Shown here: one piece after another, positions 1 to 11,081 of the stretch
How positions within the stretch are numbered: the first letter of the stretch is position 1
Layout: every line of letters starts with the position of its first letter
Source of the DNA: Bombyx mori
Lineage: Eukaryota; Arthropoda; Insecta; Lepidoptera; Bombycidae
DNA length: 64,000 nt
Assembly: GCF_030269925.1 (NCBI RefSeq)
Contig: NC_085123.1
Span: 6,324,001 to 6,388,000 of the forward strand
Direction of reading: 5' to 3'
The notes under the pieces: model-generated
Told to the model about the DNA's origin: nothing
What the model saw: the letters and a program-made list of their open reading frames with translations, nothing else
Database searches by the model: none
Position numbers and translations under genes: made by a program

Positions 1-873
1 CTTATGAATTGTAATATATTTGCTTCTGATGCTTGTACCGCTCTAACAGTTTCATATAAATAAATAGTAGTACGGTGGGCTGAAAACTCTTACTGAATAA
101 ACTTAAAATCAATACTCTGGTATGTACACTAAGGAAAAACATTTAAAAACTCGTCATTTTCTCGGTGTTGGCCTAGTTGTAATCCACACTAAAAAACTTA
201 TTTTAAATAACATGACGTAAAAGAAGTTTTTTATTAGTTGTAAACTAAAAAACTTGGTTACTTATAATCTTGACAAGATAATTTTAAAACACGCATAGGA
301 TTATAGATCTATAATAGGATTTGATTCCTTTTTATATGATACTCTGTAAGTCAGAGTCAAAGTTGTCATTAATAAGATGTGATCAAAGTGGGTTTGGGCG
401 TAAGTTTTTGTTTATCTCGTGTTAAACGATAACTAGAATAGATCACAAGGATAATGAGAATGCTGCGTACGTTGAGAAATGAGGTTGATGCCCTAATTGT
501 ATTGTATTACGACTCCCCCGCCCTACAAACAGGAACGTATGACTGCTTCGTGACAGAAATATGTAGGTGATACTTTCCTGTCTACGTACGCTGTGACATT
601 TATAAATTAAGCCTTGAACTAAACGTAATAGAAGTGGTTTTTGTTAAATCAAGTGCAGTTGTAGTTGTTTTGCCTTTTGAACCAATTGTATTTTTAATAC
701 GCTTTTATTAGCTTCAGACGCAGGTATGTATGTAGGTATGTTTGTAACGGAATCTTTGAATATTATTTTGACACCCTTCAAAACGTCGGATTAACTAAAA
801 ATTTGGTATACTTATTAAGGACCGATGACAATTCAAAATTTAAAAAATAATTGGAAAAATTGAAATTCAACTA
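1..873. other. AT-rich non-coding, left flank
   Basis: No supported coding sequence. If the minus-strand stargazin-like gene continues leftward, this is its intron after the 1242-1480 exon, since nothing here reads as the next CACNG exon. A faint minus-strand SINE trace (a 'ctgcttc..gacagaaat' core) lies near 540-575. Confidence 0.5.
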
Positions 874-1153
874 AAAAATAAATAATAGTTTAAAAAAAAA
901 TAACAAAATTCGCTTTTATAGAAAATCCAACTAGACTGCTTTTCGGGATATTATCAAAATAACCCTTCTACTCATATCTGTTCATAAAATATTTATAGCT
1001 ACTTATACCATGCACCCCACGCTTTTTTACAATAAAATCATTTTTTCTTACACTATTTTTAATTCAAATTTATTCAAATTTATTTTCTATTTTTTAGTTG
1101 GATTTTCTATAAAAGCGAATTTTGTTAGTTTTTTTAAACTATTATTTATTTTA
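874..1153. repeat. Long inverted repeat (arms 874-933 and 1095-1153)
   Basis: Two arms of about 60 nt are reverse complements with only one mismatch and one indel, both inside an A run. They are separated by about 160 nt. The inner ends read ATCCAACTA and TAGTTGGAT. It could be a MITE or a foldback element, but no target duplication is evident. It starts about 90 nt past the splice donor at 1241, so a minus-strand transcript would fold it into an intronic hairpin. Confidence 0.75.
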
Positions 1154-1241
1154 TATTTTTTTGGTAGAAACAACGAAACGTCAACAGATTTTATTTGTAC
1201 ACAATTAATATTGAAAAATATGAAACAAAACATATACTTAC

Positions 1242-1480
1242 GGTCAGTATGGCAAAGTCGCCAGAGTCCAGAAACTGTTTGTTTCGCAACCAAATCGTAT
1301 TTGCCTGTTCCGTTGAAGGAAGGGTTGAGCATATTTTCTTGTGTGTGGAGCCAGTTGTTCGTCGATACCGCAACGAGGACCGCTACAACCGCAGTCCCAG
1401 CCGAGAGAGGAGTGAGTAGCCAGAGGCAGGCCACTGAGGAATCTATCTGGGCGACGAGTGTTGGAGAAGGGGGTGTGGGT
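1242..1480 (-). CDS. Stargazin-like (CACNG/TARP) subunit, second coding exon
   Basis: The exon encodes the first transmembrane segment and start of the first extracellular loop of a claudin-superfamily, stargazin-like protein. Family members act as calcium-channel gamma subunits or AMPA-receptor auxiliary subunits in the plasma membrane. In the spliced model residues about 54-75 (CLWLLTPLSAGTAV...) are hydrophobic. They are followed by W79, an N-glycosylation site NGT at 92-94, and SGLWRLC at 106-112, the claudin GLW..C signature. The acceptor is a 7-T run then CATTCCAG; the donor is CTGACC|GTAAGT at 1241. The frame is open throughout and splits codons 2|1 at the 5' side and 1|2 at the 3' side. 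Later exons would lie left of this window. A shorter acceptor (cccag before 1446) is possible. A different tetraspan claudin-like protein cannot be excluded, but the WLHT..NGTG..SGLW spacing favours stargazin-like. Confidence 0.7.
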
Positions 1481-2861
1481 CTGGAATGTATTCGAAAAAA
1501 ATTATCGAGCGTGGTTCAATTGTAATTCGAAATGAATCTACACCAAAAAGAATAGCATGAGCATATTTATAACTTTGGGAACATTTGATGATGTAATGAT
1601 ATCGGTAATCAATTCGTAACCACAGGTGGATTCTAAGATTATCCACCCAAACTTGTCCACAAAAAAATACGATGGACAAATATAATATTGATATGGTGAT
1701 TACTTTTTGAATTCATTACTTAGTCTTATTTTTCAGCGTAAAAAGGATAATTTTATGAATAGGTATTAGACCAAAATTGGAAATGGTCAACCCCAATTAG
1801 TATAATTTAAATATCCATTCGAATGTGTCGGTAGTGCGATTAAAATAAGAAATACGTTTTTACTTTCAGAGTATCGTTCCTAACCACTTAAGTATTAAAT
1901 GCGATTCAGAATATTTGAATTGCCTATTTTTTCGTAAATTGGATACATAAATAATATCAAGCACTAAATGGCCATCGGTCAGGCACAAATTATGTTTATT
2001 CATCTATAAAAATGTCACCATCAACAATATTGCCCATCCAATTTCTGTATATAAAGAAATGAGCAACATATGTTTTGAATAAATATAACATAAAAACTGT
2101 TTTGGACTGTATATTTTATGGGCAGGGCTCCATAAATCACAGCTTTCTGACCAAGGCTTCGAGGGTAGATAAAGCTTTGTCCGCTATGGCGTACGCACGA
2201 ACATAAAATACCTTATAACACCGTCCTTTTGTTTACGATAAAAATATGGATTAAATTTTGTGCCGAAAAATAGTGATCGAGTTTTTATATTCCATGATAA
2301 TGACTTGCAGTACAGTGTATTACGATCGCGTACACAGGTTATGCGTTCCGGTTTGAAGTGGGAAATAGCGCGACATCATTATAAGGTACATCGAGACGTC
2401 GACCTTTTTGAGGCACCAGTCGATTGTTTCTATACGACCATGTGGAAACGGTGCACATCCCTGATTCGCCGGGTCGGGGTGTGCCCTAACAGCATCTTGA
2501 AGATTAGCAGGCCGCTATGACTGTCAGTACTTGAACTATTGTACCACTTGCGGACTATCAAAAATAATAGGTAGGTAGAATTTGTAAATAATGCTTAGAA
2601 AAAATATTATAATCTTAATTATTAAGGCCTACTGGTTTGTTATTATTCTTTGTTTATTTCTTTTTTCTTTTATGTTCTTTTTATTGAATTATTATTATTT
2701 AATAAATAAATGAATTATTATTATTAATCTCAAAGTGGGTGATGTTGTTTACGTTATGATGCGATACTTATTGACTTCCATACCCACATGACATTCGCCT
2801 AAAACAAGCAATTTAAAAAACATACCCGGACCTCGAATACCAAATGTCCTATCTGTCTATC

Positions 2862-3170
2862 TATATCTATCTTCTATCTATATATTAGATAAAAATGAAT
2901 TGCTGTTCGTTAGTCTCGCTAAAACTCGAGAACCGCTGGACCGGTTTGGCAAATTTTGGTCTTGAATTATTTGTGAAAGTCCAGAGAAGGCTTAAAAGGT
3001 AAATAAATATGAAAATTCTCGGAATTAAATAAAAATAACAATTTTGTTTTTCCTTTGACGTGTCCCCCTGTCGGACGGATTCCTTTTGTTTGTTTTAAGT
3101 TTATTTTATACAAAAGTTTAGATCTTTTATTTATCGATTGAGGCACTACGAAGTCTGCCGGGTCAGCTAG
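2862..3170 (+). mobile_element. Helitron-like repeat, family A copy 1
   Basis: This is one of six copies in the window of a roughly 300 bp element. It begins in a TCTATATA-type tract, continues with ATGAATTGCTGTTCGTTAGT, and ends GGGTCAGCTAG followed by T. The CTAG|T end and lack of target duplication fit non-autonomous Helitrons; the assignment is by ends only. Confidence 0.6.
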
Positions 3171-3173
3171 TTA

Positions 3174-3336
3174 TATACATGTAAATGAATTGCTGTTCGT
3201 TAGTCACGCTAAAACTCGAAGGTGAATTATTTGTGGAAGTCCAGAGAAGGTTTAAAGGTAGATAAAAATATGATTCTTTGACGTGTCACCCGTCGGACGG
3301 ATTCGATATCGATTGAGGCACTACGAAGTCAGCTAG
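3174..3336 (+). mobile_element. Helitron-like repeat, family A copy 2, internally deleted
   Basis: It starts a few bases after copy 1 and shares both ends (ATGAATTGCTGTTCGTTAGT ... AGCTAG|T), but lacks roughly half of the interior. The two lie head-to-tail, either as adjacent insertions or as a duplication followed by deletion. Confidence 0.6.
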
Positions 3337-3422
3337 TTTACAAATAAAAACTCCGACTTTCGCCAACGTATCGAGCTTAGTACAGTAATCCAAGTCGCAA
3401 CTTAAATCAAGAGGTCATTTAC

Positions 3423-3546
3423 CTGGGCGGGCGGCGGCTGGCGATCGCGCCGCTGAGTGTAGGCGCGGGTTGAGCTCGCGCACCCCTAGGCAACGACGCG
3501 TGCACGCACTGCGCACCGCCGCCCCACATCCCTCTCTTTGATTTCA
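3423..3546 (-). CDS. Stargazin-like subunit, first coding exon (ATG at 3529)
   Basis: This GC-rich block on the minus strand holds an ATG at 3529-3527, 35 open codons (MWGGGAQCVHASL..., then a Pro/Arg/Ala-rich tail) and two extra bases AG before a CAG|GTAAAT donor. Joined to the 1242-1480 exon, the AG plus A makes an arginine codon and the frame stays open into the transmembrane segment. That phase match is the main evidence that the two exons belong together. A possible acceptor (TTTGTTGCAG) precedes 3546, so this could be a second exon carrying 17 nt of 5' UTR, or the first exon could extend upstream. The N-terminal extension is low-complexity and has no recognised domain; it would be cytoplasmic. 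Confidence 0.55.
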
Positions 3547-4131
3547 CTGCAACAAATAACGACGCACTTTACCATTACCATTACCACCTCCACATACACA
3601 CACGTATAGAACAACTGCATAGTATTAAATCGGTAATCCATCGGTTTCAATCTTGTTCTTTGAATTTGTAAACAGTTGAATGACAGTATCACTTTTTTTT
3701 CGTAATAAGCAAATGTGTCTAATGCCGAGCAAATGCATATGATACTTGATAGTAAGATAGTAAGTTATTTGTCAAAAACATAGCCGCTGTTTACAGCGTA
3801 AAATAAATAACCTAATTTGTTTCGTAGTATTTTCTTAGAGGTACATAGGTCACTGGCATCCTCGAAACTTAAGCATGCCTTTAATCATTATGAAATCATT
3901 TGATTTTTTTGGGTACGGCCTGTTTTTCTTGTGTTAGGCCTTTATGCTATATTTGTGATTGGACTAAAGTTCAAGAACCTTTCTTTCTCTGTTTAAAATG
4001 TTTTTATTTTTTTCATAGACGAGTGAAGGACTTCACGGCGCAGCTGCTACAGTGTGTTACTACTGCTATAGCCCGCGTATACTACAACAAGGTTGACATC
4101 CATCTTAAGAAGTCTAGATTGTATTGTATAT
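3547..4131. other. Upstream flank of the stargazin-like exon
   Basis: It contains a short CAT/CAC-rich stretch (3567-3605), then ordinary AT-rich DNA. It would hold the promoter if transcription starts close to 3546, but I see no definite TATA or initiator. No gene is supported. Confidence 0.35.
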
Positions 4132-4373
4132 TACTGGTGGCAGAACGTGTTGTTAGTCCGCACGGGTAGGTACCACCACCCTGCCCATTTCTGCCGTGAA
4201 GCAGTAATGCGTTTCCGTTTGATGGGTGGGGAAGCCGTTGTACTGTTCAAACTGAGACCTTACAACTCGTGTCTCGAGGTAGTGGAATAGCATTTACGTT
4301 GTAGATATCTATGGGCTCCGCTAACACCAGGTGGGCCATGAGCTTGTCCATTCATGTAAGCAATAAAAAAAAA
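4132..4373 (+). mobile_element. Bm1: Bm1-type SINE, headless
   Basis: It runs from TACTGGTGGCAGAACG to GTAAGCAATAAAAAA with the internal CTGCCGTGAAGCAGTAATGCG core. It lacks the tRNA-like head and is moderately diverged. Confidence 0.85.
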
Positions 4374-4499
4374 CACGTGTGGCACTCGGGGACTGCCGCG
4401 GTAAAGTTATTGCATAGCATTTTACAATAATAATTTAATATTAAAATAACAATAAAATAAGACCACACTATATTTTTAAAGATTAACAAAAGCAAAACA

Positions 4500-4690
4500 T
4501 TAACTGTCCCCTTCCCATTCATAAGCTAGACCGCGCGAGAGAAGATGGGCAGACTTTTCATGATGCGCATCCAGTGTGACGTCACGCCGTGCGCTTATTC
4601 ACAAACACTACACAAGCGCAACGTGTCAATGTGTTGAACGCGAGCTACATCGTAGGCAGAGTGGGGGTGTTAGGTTTTATTTTCGTTACG
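4500..4690. promoter_or_regulatory. CpG-rich patch with perfect CRE palindrome
   Basis: The stretch is locally rich in CG dinucleotides within AT-rich DNA and contains TGACGTCA at 4577-4584, the consensus CREB/ATF site. No exon or repeat explains it. It may be a promoter or enhancer, possibly of the minus-strand gene about 1 kb away; that role is inference only. Confidence 0.25.
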
Positions 4691-4699
4691 GAATTTCTT

Positions 4700-6375
4700 G
4701 ATTCTGTCGCCACGCTCAAAACCCGTGATAAAAGCTATGCTTAATAAATAAAAAATTTGGACACAAAAAGCGTTCACCGTAACAACAACATACATGATGA
4801 TGAATATTCCCTTACGGCCTCATATTACATCTAACAAATAGTAAAGTTCTAAGCGTGTATTTAAATTGTACTAAGTGTTGGTTCATTTTGGCGTTCGGCC
4901 ACTATTAACTATAATTTGGATTTTCGATTTGAAAGAACTTTTTTCTTTCTATCAAAAATTGCGTTCTAAAAAATTAAATTTATATAAAAAATTATAAGAT
5001 TATAACACACAATTCATTATAGTCGTCGAAGCATTATAGTATATAGCCATAATAAACTTCAATAGCGATTACGAAGTATGTAGGGGCTTTCGTTGGCTCT
5101 CGTAAATACGTTAGAAACATCGTATGAACAAATTAGTTAGAAGCGATAACATTGAAACGTGACAAAATCTAACAATGTTCAACGAGAAATAGACTCAAAA
5201 TAATTGCACATTATTCCTTATATTGTTTGTAAGGGTACACTTGTGAAGAAAATGTCTAGCTTCGGTCGACGAAAAAAATTCTTCGACTTGTGCCAAAAAC
5301 GATTCCTGAATAGTAATGACCAAAGGGTTTATAGGATAGAATTTGTTTAGGTTTTTCTCTAGATGGAAAATAGATTTTCGCAATGGAACACGAGTTGACT
5401 TACAATTCACAATCCCTTTTCAATATTTTTTTTTGTTCTATCTCCTTCTATTTATATTTCTATCGAAAATAATCATATTAGTTGGATTGACCGCACCTAC
5501 GTACAAACTTCTTTATTAACACAAATATTAAATTTAAAACTCAAAATTTAAAAGTATCCAATTGCATTTGATCTTTTAAATTTCATCTTTAACGCTATAA
5601 CATAGGATCGAAATTTATAAACGCAAGTTTACAGTGAATAGTGAAAATCATTTTTAGAGGAATCTTGTCTTTAGGTACTTTTAGGTTATTTCAAGTTCAC
5701 ATTTGTTAATGATTAAGTTAAGAGTTAGGTGCATTCATTTAATAGGGTAGCTTCGAAAGTCCTACACACTTCGAGTGTCATTTTGGTGTAGTAATATATA
5801 CAAAGAGGTATATATTGCACATGAGGCATAAGTCTCAATTTTAAAGGTCCCTGTTCCGTAACATATTGACACGTCGCGACAGATGGTACCTAATCATCGC
5901 AGTCGACGCCGGTCGAGAAAAATAAATTATTAATGAGTTAATAGCATATTGCATAATTATTATTTATGTGACGATTTTTATTAGTCAACTCTTACCACTA
6001 GTCACGCGATTTGCGGTAGGAATTGAGCAAATGAAAGTTCATTTAAAAAATATATTATTAAATGCATAAATACATTTTCCACCTCCAATGACCCAAACCT
6101 AAAATTTTCTCTTGAGTCTATCACAAAACTGTATTCGACTGGGAATTGGAACTAGTCCACTTAGGCAGTCAATCAAAGAAAGCATTGCAAACCAAAGCTT
6201 TAAAACAGCAAACCAACAGTATTCACCTCCGTGCTTTGTCAGCCTTAATTACCAACGTACAAATGCTTTTGATCTTAAAGAGACCATTTAATTGTCTCTT
6301 TGACTTGTAGATTTTAAGATAATGCGTTATTCTCATACCTAAAGAAGTGAACAAGTCATAAGCATAATATTTAGC
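4700..6375. other. AT-rich, no gene seen
   Basis: No repeat or coding stretch recognised. The short minus-strand frame at 5195-5410 has no conserved features. Confidence 0.5.
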
Positions 6376-6639
6376 ATATCGACGCTTGAAAGGCAAACAT
6401 GACTAAGCGACAATAACTACTTTGTACATAAATGATAGGCAATAACCATATTCGATGCGCAAAAAATATATATTTCTAGGTCTATTAAAATAATTTCAAT
6501 CCTACAGCTACTAGCTAGATTCTACTACAGCTAGATTCGTTAAAATAAATTTTGTTTTCAGGTATTTCAATTTTAAATTAGTCTACTGTAAAGTTCACCC
6601 ATTGTCGCTTAGTCACGTTTGCCTTTCAAGCGTCGATAT
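6376..6639. mobile_element. MITE with about 36 bp terminal inverted repeats, copy 1
   Basis: The left end TCGACGCTTGAAAGGCAAAC is mirrored at the right as GTTTGCCTTTCAAGCGTCGA, continuing to the shared TAAGCGACAAT inner part. TA (or ATAT) flanks both ends, which would fit a Tc1/mariner-type TA target duplication. There is no internal coding. A second copy is at 62110-62353. Confidence 0.85.
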
Positions 6640-6719
6640 GAATAATTAAACTTATAATTAAATTGCTCCACTACAGGATTTCAGTTTGCATATTTGCAAG
6701 TGAACTTTTATCAAATCTA

Positions 6720-7020
6720 CCTATATATATGTATATAAAAATGAATTGCTGTTCGTTTGTCTCGCTAAAACTAGAGAACGGTTGGACCGATTTGACTAAT
6801 TTTGTTCTTTAATTATTTGTGGAAGTCCAGAGAAGGTTTAAAAGGTATATAAATATAAAAATGCTCGGAATATAAATAAAAGTAACAATTTTGTTTTCCC
6901 TTGGGCACATCTTGTCCCCGTCGAACGGATTGCTTTTGTTTGTTTTAAGTTTATTTTACACAAAAGCTTAGGTCTTTTATTTATCGATTGAGGCACAACG
7001 AAGTCTGTCGGGTCAGTTAG
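6720..7020 (+). mobile_element. Helitron-like repeat, family A copy 3
   Basis: It has the same start (ATGAATTGCTGTTCGTTTGT) and interior as the 2.9 kb copy. The 3' end has drifted to GGGTCAGTTAG|T. Confidence 0.6.
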
Positions 7021-7400
7021 TCAGGTATAAAATATGCATAATATTTTCAATAGATCAATTCGGTAATACTGCAATACCTGATGTTTCCAGGCAAACTTTG
7101 AATCGAGCTGTACAACCAGTAACCGATGACCGCAAAAGAGGCAGCTTTATTGTTTGTATGGCAAACAATCCACGAGCGCTCTTTAGTATTTATTTGCATT
7201 TCTCTTTCACGTTGCTGTTTCTTGTTGTATTTCAGTAAATTACAGTAAGGCATTTTTAATTGATTATGGGTCATTTTAAAGAAAAAAGTATATTTTGATA
7301 CTTTAGTAGGTTTTTAAAGTTACTCATGTCCATATTACAACACACAGGCAAACCTATAAAATATTAATTTTTTTGTTTCATGGTCGAGCTTGCAGTATTA

Positions 7401-7832
7401 TTTTTTATTGCTTATATGAGCGGAGGATCTCACAGCCCACCTGGTGTTAAGTGGTTATTGCAGCCCATAGACATCTACAACGTATTTGCGCCACCCACCT
7501 TGAGATATAAGTTCTAAAATCTCTGTATAGTTACAACGGCTGCCCTACCCTTCAGACCGAAACGCATTACTGCTTCACGGCAGAAATAGGCAGGGTGGTA
7601 GTGCCTACCCGCGCGGACTTACAAGACTTCCTACCAGCAGTAATTACGCATATTATAATTTTGCGAGTTTGATTTTTATTACACGATGTTATTCCTTCAC
7701 CGTGGAAGTCAATCGTGAAGATTTGTTGCGTACGTATTTCATTAGAAAAATTGGTACCCGCCTGGGTTCGAACATCGGTACATCGCTCAACACGAATGCA
7801 CCGGACGTCTTACCCTTTAGGCCACGACGACT
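7401..7832 (-). mobile_element. Bm1: Bm1-type SINE, full length
   Basis: On the minus strand it reads tRNA-like head (GTCGTGGCCTAAAGG..., B-box-like GTTCGA), middle, conserved core, then poly-A (poly-T at 7401 on plus). It is one of three copies here with a complete head. Confidence 0.88.
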
Positions 7833-8513
7833 ACAAATGATACATATTATTATGCATATACATAATAACTACTAATGGCACGGTTATACCGCGTGGCTTA
7901 CAATACCTCAGAATGCCAGTAATTGCCCAAATTTATAATTTGGATTGGTAAATCGGCATATTACTAATTTAACATTTTATTTTAAAATATATTATATTTA
8001 GTTATTTAAAAATACATATTTGTGCATTTCCGTCGTTTCCTCCGCCCTTTCGCAATAAAACCCTTTGTTTCATATCTGTACTGCATTGTGTTGAGGTCTG
8101 TCTTTGTTATGTTAATTCTTTTAATACGGACTAAATGTTCCCTAGGGGAATTTCTTTGACTTTTTGTAAAGCTTTGTTTGCTCATTTTTATTAAAACCTT
8201 TGTAATACGCTATACGGATTTCCGTTCTAATAACACATTTCTTTTTAATTAATATTGTTTAAGCCAATGTTACTGATCTTATTCAAATTGTACTCTAATA
8301 ATACCTACGTATGTGATTCATTACAGTACAAAAGGAAATCATTTTTTTGCTACTCAAAGTTTTAATATTACGTAGTTACTTATGAATGTGATTTGACGGA
8401 ACTGTTTAGGTGGAGATCATCTTATGAAGTGTCACTTTTGTTTCCTTTCCATAATATCAAAACTAATATGTAAAATATATTTTTTTACGCAGACAAGCAT
8501 ACACACGGTCCAC
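7833..8513. other. AT-rich, no gene seen
   Basis: Nothing recognisable apart from ordinary AT-rich sequence. Confidence 0.5.
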
Positions 8514-8590
8514 GTGATAGTAAGTGGTTATCATCGCTCATTGACATCAGCAATGCCAGGGGCACAGCCAAGTCGCTGTCTACCACTGAG
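8514..8590 (-). repeat. Dispersed repeat B, fragment
   Basis: The reverse complement contains GGTAGACAGCG..TGCCCCTGGCATTGCTGA, shared with copies at 27901, 51850 and 63640. Those copies end in CTGCCTACAAGGGCAATAAAA, so the family is a SINE or a LINE 3' tail. Confidence 0.65.
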
Positions 8591-8832
8591 TACTCTCCGC
8601 AAGCCTCGGTCGAAGAAAGACTTGGAATAGCGCTCGGGAATCATCAGCCCACTGATTTTCTCACCGGATCTTCTCAGTAGGTCGCGTTTCCGATCCGGTG
8701 ATATATTCTGCCAAGCACTTTTCTTGCTAGGGCCAGTGTTAGCAACACCTCCTGTTTTGGGCCCCGAGAGCTCACCTACACGCTAGGGTGACGCTAATAT
8801 AGCCTCTCAAGGCTATCAGCATAGTTAGGATA
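8591..8832 (+). repeat. Dispersed repeat D (LINE 3' tail type), copy 1
   Basis: It shares CCGGATCTTCTCAG..GGTCGCG..TTCCGATCCGGT and the following TTGCTAGG..GTTAGCAA segment with copies at 23925 and 45040. It ends GGCTATCAGCATAGTTAGGAT followed by A8. The shape is that of a non-LTR retrotransposon 3' end; the family is not named. Confidence 0.6.
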
Positions 8833-9023
8833 AAAAAAAGGGAATCACTGTGGAGGGCTAGAGCTGGATGGCACTGGGCAGAAAATGTTTATCCAGAAAT
8901 GAAATGAAAAAAAAAGCAGAAAAGTTTATTCAAAACTGAACACAGTAATAAGTTTTTCAATCATTATATTAATCTTTATTTATGATGTAAAAAAAAAACA
9001 CCGTTCTATACTAGTAAAAGATT

Positions 9024-9047
9024 GAAAGAAAGAAAGAAAGAAAGAAA
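9024..9047. repeat. (GAAA)n microsatellite
   Basis: Six perfect GAAA units. Confidence 0.9.
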
Positions 9048-9319
9048 TCATTTATTCGCCAAGCATAGTGAAAATGAGTTATTACATAAATTAAAAGCAG
9101 CGTGTATGCTTTGTCATTATTTGACATGCGAATTTTAGTGCAGTGCATAGTTATAACATTATATAATTTACCATTCATTCATCCATAATTCAACTAATAA
9201 TTAAAAATCCATTTATTTTCAATGTCATCCCCAAGAAAATTATTTTACTCATATTTTTTTGATACCCATTTAACGTCAAAGCTTTCAAGACTAGCCCAGG
9301 ATAAAACCTGAGAGAGTTA

Positions 9320-9805
9320 AGCCTTCGTCAAACAGAACACGTAATTAGCGCGCGTCAGAGCGCTAAACTAACGCCGCGCTATGACGCCGAGATGTATTGT
9401 AATACTATGGTAATATACCGTCAAACTGAGCCCCAGCGCTATAAGTACGCAACGCTCTGTGGCGGCGTTAGGACGCTTTGACGTCAGGCGTTGTTATTTT
9501 TTACAAATTTTATTTTAGCGTCCGAGTGAATGTGTATTAAAATACTGGATAATGCAAGAAAATTTGATAGAATTAGTTAGGAAATACCCATGCTTATACA
9601 ATGCCACATCTGAATCACTCGACATCTCAATACCTTTAAATTTTCACACTGCTATCTAAAGGCACTATGATTTGGCGTTACGTTGCGTCAAGGAGCGTTG
9701 GACTCATCTAGTCAATTTGTGTGACATGTAAAGAGCGCGTCGTTAAAACGCCTTGCTACAACGCTATTACGCAGCGCTAAGTACGCGTTCTGTTTGACGA
9801 AGCCT
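9320..9805. mobile_element. Harbinger-like MITE, 486 bp, TTA duplication
   Basis: The left end AGCCTTCGTCAAACAGAAC and right end GTTCTGTTTGACGAAGCCT form terminal inverted repeats of about 33 bp (one mismatch at base 3, a few further in). They are flanked by TTA at 9317-9319 and 9806-9808. TTA/TAA duplications are typical of PIF/Harbinger. The interior is non-coding, with scattered GCGTT/AACGC motifs in both orientations. Confidence 0.78.
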
Positions 9806-9808
9806 TTA

Positions 9809-11081
9809 CATCGGGCGACTTTGTTTTATATTAGAACCAGATGCGCAACAAACCTAAGCACCTCTGCCGAAGGTCGTACTAACGACGATGAGCATCTACA
9901 AAATTGAGCTTTTTTGGGCTACAAGAAAACGGAAATTACGTTCACATCGAAGTGGACTGTGACTATATTATACTCCGTCGCGTAGCAACCGCAAAGACGG
10001 GAGCTATGACCCCTTTTCACCTGCATTATCCGGAAGACTTTTAATCCATACTACGACCACTAAGAAGTTATAGAACTTTTTTTTAAAACGAATAAAAGTA
10101 ATGAAATAAAAGTCTAATATTTCAATAGTTATATTCTGATACATCATTCTGAGCAGCTTATAATTAAAATTAGTTTCACGGTTTAATTTTACGGTTAATA
10201 ATATGCGAAACGACGAAAATAATAAAATATAATTAATAAACGCAAAAATAAGTCTTACGAATCCGGAAAACCCAAGAGAACCCCATGTACTGCTCGTAAT
10301 CAGTGTCTTCGTCAAACTAGTACTTTAAAATTTATAAAATAATAAAATTAGAAAAGTGTCTCAAGCTACCTAAGTGATGGCTGCCATTCAACATTTAAAA
10401 AGAGTGTCCCACCAAAAAGATTGTCCACAATAAAACAAAACAAAAGAAGCGAAATAGAATAACCGAAAATTAAAAAGTAAAAACGAAATCATATAATACA
10501 ATATTCATCAGAGTCCTCCTCACGAACTACGCCAGACACGAGCCGAGCCCAATTTAAAGTTAGGAAGGTCACATTACATTTCGTTCATCCAACGAACAAA
10601 ATTCTGCCCAGATATTAAATACAGATTGTGAAAAACAGCGTGCGAGAACGTTCGCGTCGTTGCGAGGGCACACGAAATGAGTTTCATAACTTTTACAAGT
10701 TGTCCTCGGAATGACTTTCGCTTGTCTTTAGTGGAACATCGCGTCTGTGATTATGGTTAATGGCGCCGTTTATCGCCCGTCGTCACTATTAGAAACTTTC
10801 GTCTGTCAAATTTGCGTTCTGAGGGAACAATGCGTATCTTCGTTCGCTCTGTGGGTCAGAAACGATATCGTCATTAGTCGTATTGGTTCGATCGAAAAGA
10901 CGATTATAAAATTTTTAATTGCAAGAACTTTCTTAAGGCTTATAAAATATTTGAATGGTCAATTATTTTTATCTGAATGAACAAAAATTCTCCTAAATGT
11001 AAACATATTTAAAACAAAGTCTAGTTGTAAAAATTATAGGTATTATCTGTATTTAAATAAGTATAGAATAACAAAACAAAT
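9809..11081. other. No gene seen; moderately GC patch at 10500-10900
   Basis: The 10500-10900 portion is less AT-rich than its surroundings and includes a GCGAGAACGTTCGCG near-palindrome at about 10640. The frames at 10004-10315 (minus) and 10747-10980 (plus) have no recognisable domain and are left unannotated. Confidence 0.4.

Larger units (their letters stand above)
1481..3422 (-). other. Proposed first intron of stargazin-like gene
   Basis: GT at 3422-3421 (CAG|GTAAAT) and AG at 1482-1481 give a 1942 bp intron. It contains two Helitron-like copies (2862-3170 and 3174-3336). Apart from these I see nothing conserved in it; the plus-strand 86-codon frame at 2260-2520 has no recognisable content. 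Confidence 0.55.

Noticed and set aside
1010..1525. 171-codon plus-strand ORF
   Set aside because: It overlaps the stargazin-like exon on the opposite strand. Its residues are low-complexity at the start, and it is best explained as the antisense shadow of a real exon.
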